The translations under genes were made by a program, and so were the position numbers. A stretch of DNA of 64,000 bases, taken from Iris pallida (lineage: Eukaryota > Streptophyta > Magnoliopsida > Asparagales > Iridaceae). Below, in pieces: positions 58,480-64,000 of this stretch (its first letter is position 1; the number at the start of each line of letters is the position of its first letter). The DNA lies in contig JANAVB010023996.1 in assembly GCA_029216955.1 (NCBI GenBank), forward strand, positions 13,238,212 to 13,302,211. The letters run 5' to 3'. The notes beneath the pieces are model-generated. The model saw nothing but the letters and a program-made list of their open reading frames with translations. It was not told where the DNA came from and did not search any database.

Positions 58480-58599
58480 AGAGAGAGAGAGAGATGAGAG
58501 GAGAGAGAGAGAGAGAGAGGAGGTTACCTTCGGGAGAGAGAGAGGAGAGGACGCCGACGCCGACGACGACACCGACGCCGATCACCGAAGCCGACACCG

Positions 58600-58635
<36 letters not shown>
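58480..58635. repeat. (GA)n microsatellite
   Basis: GAGA runs separated by GACGCCGAC repeats, near the right end of CACTA-2. Confidence 0.92.
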
Positions 58636-58639
<4 letters not shown>

Positions 58640-58689
58640 TGAATTTAGGGGGAATGCAAAAAGTTCCCCCCGCCGTTTCATTTAAAGTC

Positions 58690-59040
58690 TGGTACGTTTA
58701 TATAGCGACGGACTCGCGACTAGTAAAAAACCGTCGCCCAGCAGTCGCCTTTTTTGATAAGTGCCGACTGAATATCCGTCGCTAAGTCGTCAAAAATATG
58801 TCCCGCCAATTTTCTACACAATTCCCGCCAAATAATCGACTGTGTAGCGACGACGAAAAATCCGTCGCTATAACACCGACAGTCTAGCGACGGATGTGCG
58901 ACCTTTTCTCCCCCTAAAATTAAAATAAAAATGGCAAAGGCGTGTAGTCGGTAATCCATCGCTGAGCGGCCACGAAACCGTCGCTAATACCGACGGAAAA
59001 TTTTTATCGCTAAAAAACCGTCGCTAAATGAGTGTATTTT
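58690..59040. repeat. Right subterminal repeats of CACTA-2
   Basis: Repeated TAGCGACGG, CCGTCGCTA and degenerate versions in both orientations up to the terminal repeat. Confidence 0.85.
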
Positions 59041-59047
59041 GGTAGTG

Positions 59048-59050
59048 AAT
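59048..59050 (+). repeat. Target duplication AAT, right copy, of CACTA-2
   Basis: Partner of 50314-50316. Confidence 0.9.
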
Positions 59051-59917
59051 GGAACAGAATTTGAGAAATCGAGATTGTGATCTTTTCCGTGGTTATTTAA
59101 ACACACGAGCAAGGGGTATAAATACAACACAAGATCGTATCTCGACTTCCAGGTAGATGGAATAAGGGTTACGAATGACTTCACATTTTAAGAGGTGAGG
59201 ACTACATAATAGATATAGGGACCTACTTCAAATAGTTTGGTTTTATAGTCCAAATATGGTGGTATGCCTGGATGGATTTTATTGGGTCTTAATGAGTTCC
59301 CTATTTAGCATCAATCGTTGGTTGGATGAACCTTGAATCTCAATCTATATGGACTGAACAAGATCCCAGGATAAAACTATGTTTACTAGGTTAGGGTAAC
59401 CTAGAATAGGCTTTAACTCAAGTGGTTGAGTTAGTTGCCAATCAGGTTGGTTAGCTAAGTTTCTAAAGTCCAAAATGCTCCTTCGGTGACTTTTGTGTTT
59501 AAGTATCACAAGAGGCCTCTATCGAGTGGCACACTAGTGGTATGCGCGTAGTGGGCTTCGAGTAGATCACCACCACATATTGGGCCGAAGGAATTGAGTC
59601 AAGGTTGAGGCTCTAGTGGAAGTCGGAAAGTATACCGGTATTATGGTAAGGGTTAAGAGTCGTACCCCAAAAATAGAGTACAAAGGGACGAGTTTGAGTG
59701 AGACATGATATACCTAGATGAAGGTGGACTCGTCTAGATCTTGCATATAAAATTTTCGGGAAGGTAACAACCGGTCTCGTGCTCCGAATATTAATAGCAC
59801 GGCTGAGGTCACAAAATGATCTAAATGGAATGTGGGAGTCCATGGGACACTAACTATTAGCCTATGGAAATTATTCTAATCACTCGGTAATCTTCGTATA
59901 TCCCAAGAAGGCTTACA
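59051..59917 (-). repeat. Gypsy LTR start or LTR D continuation (uncertain)
   Basis: Non-coding. On the minus strand it begins TGTAAGCC at 59917 directly after a polypurine tract, as the start of a gypsy LTR would. No matching LTR end occurs before CACTA-2. One reading is that this is the first part of LTR D, displaced from 46441 by insertion of E and then CACTA-2. Sequence similarity to LTR E here is limited to AAAATTTTCGGGAAGG near 59750. Confidence 0.4.
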
Positions 59918-59934
59918 GTCTACCCACCTTAGAA
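59918..59934 (-). promoter_or_regulatory. Polypurine tract (gypsy type)
   Basis: Minus strand TTCTAAGGTGGGTAGAC before TGTAAG; same form as in A, B and E. Confidence 0.65.
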
Positions 59935-59995
59935 GCTAGGATATGGTTTTAGGAATAGTGAGGTTAGAAGGATTTTAAAGTCCGGATATTGTACC

Positions 59996-60126
59996 TCGAC
60001 CGGTTTGCCTTGTTCATCAATATCAAGCTGGGTTGAAGTTGTCATCGGAGTGCTAAGAGGTTTGACTGTTTCCAGATCGAACTTCTTTACTAAGTCTTTT
60101 GTGTACTTGGCTTGATTTATGAACAT
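59996..60126 (-). pseudogene. pol: Copia pol, segment after reverse transcriptase, cut short
   Basis: MFINQAKYTKDLVKKFDLET then VKPLSTPMTTSTQLDIDEQG, the usual linker before RNase H. The similarity stops at GKPVEV. The sequence below 59996 is the gypsy polypurine-tract region, so RNase H and the copia 3' end are lost at this junction. Confidence 0.8.
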
Positions 60127-60138
60127 CCCATTGTTGGT

Positions 60139-60977
60139 TTATTTGATTTGCAGTCCAAGAAAGAATTTGAGTTCTCCCATCATGCTCATCTCAAACTCAT
60201 TCTGCATACACTTCAAAAATTCTTGACAAAGAGATTCATCAGTAGATCCAAAGATAATATTGTCAATATAAATCTGAATTAAAAGAAAATTTCTATTAAA
60301 AAATTTTATAAACAGTATAGTGTCAACCTTGCCTTTTGTAAAACCGTTATCAAGTATAAAAGAGCTTAAACGATCATACCAAGCACGAGGGGCTTGTTTT
60401 AAACCGTATAATGCTTTCTTCAACTTGAAAACATGAACAAGGTTTTTAAAATCAATAAAATCAGGAGGTTGAGCTACATAAACTTCTTCTTTAATAAAAT
60501 CGTTAAGAAAAACACTTTTAATGTCCATTTGAAAAAGCTTGAAATTATGAAAACATGTAAATGCATATAACATGCGAATGTATTCTAATCTCATAACGGG
60601 AACATAGGTCTAATCATAGTCGATACCTTCCTCTTGTATTCTTGAGCCACGAGTCGAGCCTTGTTACGAGTAACTAAACTATTCTCATTAAGTTTATTTT
60701 AGAATACCCAGCGGATGCTAATGACAGGATGATCAATGGGCTTGGGAACAAGTTCCTAAACTTGATTCCGTTCAAATTGGTTTAATTCTTCTTGCATAGC
60801 ATCTAACCAAAAATTATCGCTACATGCTTCGTCAATAGTTTTGGATTCTAGCTGTGAAATAAATCCAACACAGGAAACTATATCTTTGTTTGAGGAACGA
60901 GTACTTACACCCCTGGTAATCTCACATATTTCTAAGTCTTTGGGATGGTCAGCCAAAAACTTTATTCTTTTTGACAA
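60139..60977 (-). pseudogene. pol: Copia reverse transcriptase
   Basis: Minus strand, two frames: FWLDAMQEELNQFERNQV (N-terminal palm), a broken stretch with stops, and then LFQMDIKSVFLNDFIKEEVY, VFKLKKALYGLKQAPRAWYD, FTKGKVDTILF and FEMSMMGELKFFLGLQIK. The catalytic motif reads YIDNIIFGS, with Asn in place of the second Asp of YVDD, which would abolish polymerisation. Similarity is to Sirevirus-type (Maximus/Opie-like) copia elements, judged by eye. Confidence 0.86.
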
Positions 60978-60989
60978 ACTTTTAAGGTA

Positions 60990-62050
60990 GCTGGTTCCGA
61001 CTTCTGGTTCTGTACGCGATCTGCCTAGAGGATCAGCTGGTGCTGTGCTTAAAGGTTCTACAGGTGATGTACTTGGTGTACTGATGTCTTCATCATCATT
61101 GTCGAATGTTTATTGATTCAGTTCGTCAAAAGTAACATTTACTAACTCTTCGATGATCATGGTCCTTTTGTTGAAGACTCGATACCCTTTACTTTTGGCC
61201 GCATAACCTAGAAATATACCTTCATTGGCCTTTTCGTAAAATTTTCCTAAATTATATTTAGTATTAAGAATAAAGCATTTGCAACCAAAGATTTTGAAAT
61301 AAGAAATAGATGGTGTCCTATCAAACCATAACTTATAGGGAGTCTTCTTCGATTTAGGTCAAATTAGAACCCTTTTGAGAACATAGCAAGCTGTATTGGC
61401 AGCTTCAGCCCAAAAGTATTTAGGTAGACTAAACTGGTTTAACATAACTCTAGCCATTTCAGATAGAGTCCTATTCATATGTTCCACAACTCTATTTTGT
61501 TGCGGAGTCCTAGGGCAAGAGAACTCACACAGATAACCGTGTGTGTCACAAAATTATTCAACTCTGTATTCTCAAATTCATCGCCATGATCACTTCGAAT
61601 ACGAGTGATCATGAATCCTTTTTCATTCTGAACTTTCTTGCAAAAGGAGACGAATTCAGACAATGCATCATTTTTGCGTGCAAAAAAATATACCTACGTG
61701 TATCTAGAGAAATCATCTACTATTACAAAAGCATATAACTTACCACCTAGGCTAGCAATTCTACTAGGCCCGAATAAATCCATATACAGTAATTGTAGAG
61801 GTTTAGTGGTGCTTACAGCGTTCTTGGACTTAAAAGTGGATCGGGTAGCTTTGTTCTTTTCACATTCACTATATACCGTATCCTTCTTGAAAGAGAGATC
61901 TGGTAAGCCTCGTACCAACTTTTTGTGGATAGTCTTGAAATTGTGTCCATGTTTACATGATCGAGTCTCATATGCCATAGTTGACTCTTATCATTCTTGG
62001 CGATTAAGCATCTACCTGCTTTGTTAGCCTCTTCCAATCGATATAAAAAT
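60990..62050 (-). pseudogene. pol: Copia integrase
   Basis: Minus strand: LWHMRLDHVNMDTISRL (pre-integrase zinc region), LLYMDLFGPSRIASLGGKLY with the first catalytic Asp, VIVDDFSRYT, then RIRSDHGDEFENTELNNF with the second. A C-terminal part follows (ISYFKIFGCKCFI, GIFLGYAAKSKGYRVFNKRT). Frame changes near 61690 and 61460. In-frame TGA near 61357 and TAA near 61112 stand where CGA and CAA codons are expected. Confidence 0.84.
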
Positions 62051-62399
62051 ATATATTATCTTTCCTAATACCTTCAAAGATAGTACTACCAGTTGAGCTA
62101 TCAACTATAGTACATTTGTCTTTGACAAAGTTAATACCATAATCATGGTTAGTTAAATGGCTTATGCTGAGTAGGTTATGCTTTAACTCGGTTACTAGAC
62201 AGACATCTTTAATCACATGATAGGAAGCCTTACCAATATTGTCGATACCTATTATATTCCCTTTAAGATTATTACAAAAGGAGAAGTATCCTTCTTTCTT
62301 CTTTGACAGTGTTACGAATAATGAAGTGTCATCGGTCATGTGCCACGAGCAACCACTGTCGAGAATCCGCTTGCTTCTAGCATGCGTTGGGTGTTCCAC
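62004..62399 (-). pseudogene. pol: Copia protease
   Basis: KRILDSGCSWHMTDD carries the catalytic Asp-Ser-Gly in the copia form, followed by GNIIGIDNIGKASYHVIKDV and LKHNLLSISHLTNHDYGINF, the standard protease-to-integrase spacer. Frame open over this domain. Confidence 0.88.
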
Positions 62400-62458
62400 C
62401 TACAAAAGAATTTATAGATGAAACTTTTGGTACCCATTTCTTATAGGGTTCTTAGATG

Positions 62459-62659
62459 TTAGTTTTTGGTATCCATGCACATCTTTAAATCAACAAGCTT
62501 TCTAACTCTACATACATGAGAGATATGACCAATGGTGCCACAATAGTGACATATAGCATGTTGAGTGTTAGATACAGAGTGTTGTGCATGATTGGTAGGT
62601 CTTGGTTTTCTATTAGGATATTGATAATAAAATGCGTGCCTATTGGTCTTCTTGGGCAA
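62459..62659 (-). pseudogene. gag: Copia gag tail with second zinc knuckle
   Basis: Basic stretch MPKKTNRHAFYYQYPNRKPR and a knuckle CHYCGTIGHISHVC (complete CCHC). Lies between gag and protease; the 62660-62800 gap is out of frame with gag. Confidence 0.75.
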
Positions 62660-62800
62660 AGGATTGCTTGGGTTTGGTCTGACAGTAATGGGTTTGACAT
62701 GCTACGGTGTTACGATAAGTGACACGTGTTAGGGTAGGAAGCAGCTGTCATACAGTACATTATAATCAGCAGTAAGTGTATCATTCCTGATTAGTACTTG

Positions 62801-63854
62801 CTAAAGACTTTTCTTCTCTTTGAGTAGGTCTTCCTCTAATTTGGTAATGGTCTTGTCTTTCTTTTCGGATAGTCTTGTGGTCTTGTGTAACTGCAACTTA
62901 ACAAAAGAAAGCTCACCAACCTCAATAGAATTATTATTATTTCTAACCTCAGCTAGTAGGTCGATAAGTCTTTCTATTTTACCTTTGTACACTTTGAGTA
63001 CCTTCTTAGAGTTTTGGTATTTGCTATACAGTTTTTTGTAATCACCTAAGAGGTCACTAAAGCCTTCATCTAACTGTTCAAAGGTAAAATCATTATATGT
63101 ATCAAACATGGGGTTAGTGTTTACCTGATCAAATGCCATTAAGCATATATTTGCAGCGTCATCTGACTGTTCATCTTCTGAGTCGCTAGCTTCACTTTCA
63201 TGCCATATGCTTGTGTTGGCATACCTTCTGGATGTTGATTTCTTCAGGTAACTCTTGTCATACTTGTTATCTTTTCTGGTTGATGATGATGCTATCGGAC
63301 AGTCCTTCTTGATATGTCCTTTCTTCTTGCAACCGTAGCAGATTGGATCTTCTTCGTTGTTGCTATTGTTGCTATTGTGCTCTTTTGTTCTTCTGTTGAA
63401 TCTCATGAACTTCTTGAACTTTCTTACTAGGAGAGCTTGATTTTTAGAGTCAGAGTCACTGTCGTCGGAATCATCTTCGACAGATCTTCTATGTTGAACT
63501 TTAAGGGCGATCGACTTCTCTTTTGGTACAACATCTTCAAATTCATGAAGTTCTAGCTCGTGAGTGAGTAGCTTACCCATGAGTGTTTCAAGAGATATAG
63601 TGGTAAGGTCGTTCCCTTCAATGATTACCGTAGCCTTTGGAATCCAGTTCTTCGTGAGAGCTCGTAGAATTTTGCAAATCTTCTCATGGTTATTGTATTC
63701 TTTGCCTAATAAAGACAGAGGATATACAATATCCAGAAATCTTGTAAACATCTGAGTGATGGATTCGTTTGGCTTCATCTTGAGTGCCTCATACTCTGAG
63801 TAAGTTTGCTAATGTTTGACTCCTTGACTTGTTTCGTGCCTTCATGAGTAAATT
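62801..63854 (-). pseudogene. gag: Copia gag, 5' end removed
   Basis: A 325-codon open frame from 63778 (MKPNESITQMFTRFLDIVYP, KICKILRALTKNWIPKATVI, LMGKLLTHELELHEFE) with zinc knuckle CYGCKKKGHIKKDC near 63330. An acidic stretch and a coiled-coil-like C-terminus (KKLYSKYQNSKKVLKVYKGK, LSEKKDKTITKLEEDLLKEK) follow. Upstream the similarity continues in another frame (THEGTKQVKESNISKL) to 63854, where a plus-strand gypsy LTR begins. The true N-terminus and copia 5' LTR are therefore outside the window. Confidence 0.85.
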
Positions 63855-64000
63855 TGTAACACCCAGTTTTTTGAAATTAGGGTATTTTTGAAAATTTATT
63901 ATTTTTATTATTTATTAATGGTGTTTTAGGCATAATATGAATTATGGTGATTTTTAGTGTAATTAAAACCATTTTCTAGGTCATGACTTATGACTTTGTG
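63855..64000 (+). mobile_element. Gypsy LTR, first 146 bp (continues right)
   Basis: TGTAACACCCAGTTTTTTGA with TTAGGGTATTTTTG and an AT-rich continuation, resembling the starts of LTRs A and B (TGTCACCCCCAATTTTCAG...AGGGATATTTTTG). It breaks the copia gag, so an element inserted there in plus orientation. The rest lies beyond the window. Confidence 0.7.

Larger units (their letters stand above)
50317..59047. mobile_element. CACTA-2: non-autonomous CACTA transposon rich in inverted repeats
   Basis: 8731 bp, starting CACTACCAAAAT and ending ATTTTGGTAGTG (12-bp perfect terminal inverted repeats), flanked by AAT. Subterminal zones (50330-51030 and 58690-59040) are packed with TAGCGACGG/CCGTCGCTA motifs in both orientations, as expected for transposase binding. 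No transposase is recognisable. The interior contains four inverted repeats with arms of about 300-450 bp, four copies of a 340-bp repeat, a duplicated 240-bp block (51018-51252 and 54848-55092), two small frames starting MAP, and a GC-rich minisatellite. At least one inverted repeat is a captured plant gene fragment. Confidence 0.93.

Noticed and set aside
57755..58572. Long Gly/Arg/Trp-rich and Pro-rich open frames of over 200 codons
   Set aside because: They run through the GC-rich minisatellite in several frames on both strands; the repeat itself lacks stops. No domain.

Overview
The window is repeat-dominated nuclear DNA of a land plant, almost certainly an angiosperm with a large genome. 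The evidence is Ty3/gypsy LTR retrotransposons with 3-4.3 kb LTRs and Tekay/Del-like chromodomain integrases, a Ty1/copia (Sirevirus-like) element, two CACTA DNA transposons, and captured exons of plant genes with GT-AG introns. I found no intact host gene and no gene for a structural RNA. Every recognisable coding region belongs to a transposon or is a captured, broken gene fragment. The species cannot be named from this sequence.

Left and centre (1-41031) form a nest at least four levels deep. The oldest layer is a minus-strand gypsy element C: 5' LTR 37476-41031, gag-PR-RT-RH-IN 37212 down to 32461, integrase tail and chromodomain 3196-2257, partial 3' LTR 2230-1751. Its 3' LTR is cut by the LTR of a B-family element (1-1750), and its PR/RT junction by a copia-like solo LTR (about 34412-35472). 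Its integrase is cut by plus-strand element B (3197-32460; LTRs 3197-7503 and 28169-32460), which carries gag but no pol. B's gag is split by plus-strand element A (8597-26995), a full gag-pol chromovirus flanked by the duplication CTGGC. A's 5' LTR is split by CACTA-1 (11387-18787, duplication CAT); A's 3' LTR shows the empty site. CACTA-1 carries exon fragments of plastid acetyl-CoA carboxylase alpha-carboxyltransferase and of GPAT9, an FG-nucleoporin-like piece, an unidentified fragment, and a tRNA-derived SINE.

Right part (41032-64000): two related minus-strand LTRs, D (42246-46441) and E (46442-49683), lie back to back, E being followed by its polypurine tract and a short non-coding internal stretch. 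CACTA-2 (50317-59047, duplication AAT) interrupts that stretch. It is full of large inverted repeats, one built from a DUF674 gene fragment, and of dispersed 340-bp repeats. Beyond it lie non-coding sequence ending in another gypsy polypurine tract (59918), a truncated minus-strand copia gag-pol (63854-59996), and the first 146 bp of a plus-strand gypsy LTR (63855 onward).

The most unusual points are: a 23-nt hairpin conserved 48-51 nt from the 3' end of six LTRs of four kinds; a small coding-like segment conserved inside three different LTRs; a gag-only element next to gag-related autonomous elements; CACTA elements that captured host genes, one arranging them as hairpins; and inactivating stop codons that are overwhelmingly TAG where CAG is expected, fitting decay of methylated CHG sites. 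Coordinates of LTR ends, target duplications and captured exons were read directly. Family names rest on protein motifs recognised by eye.
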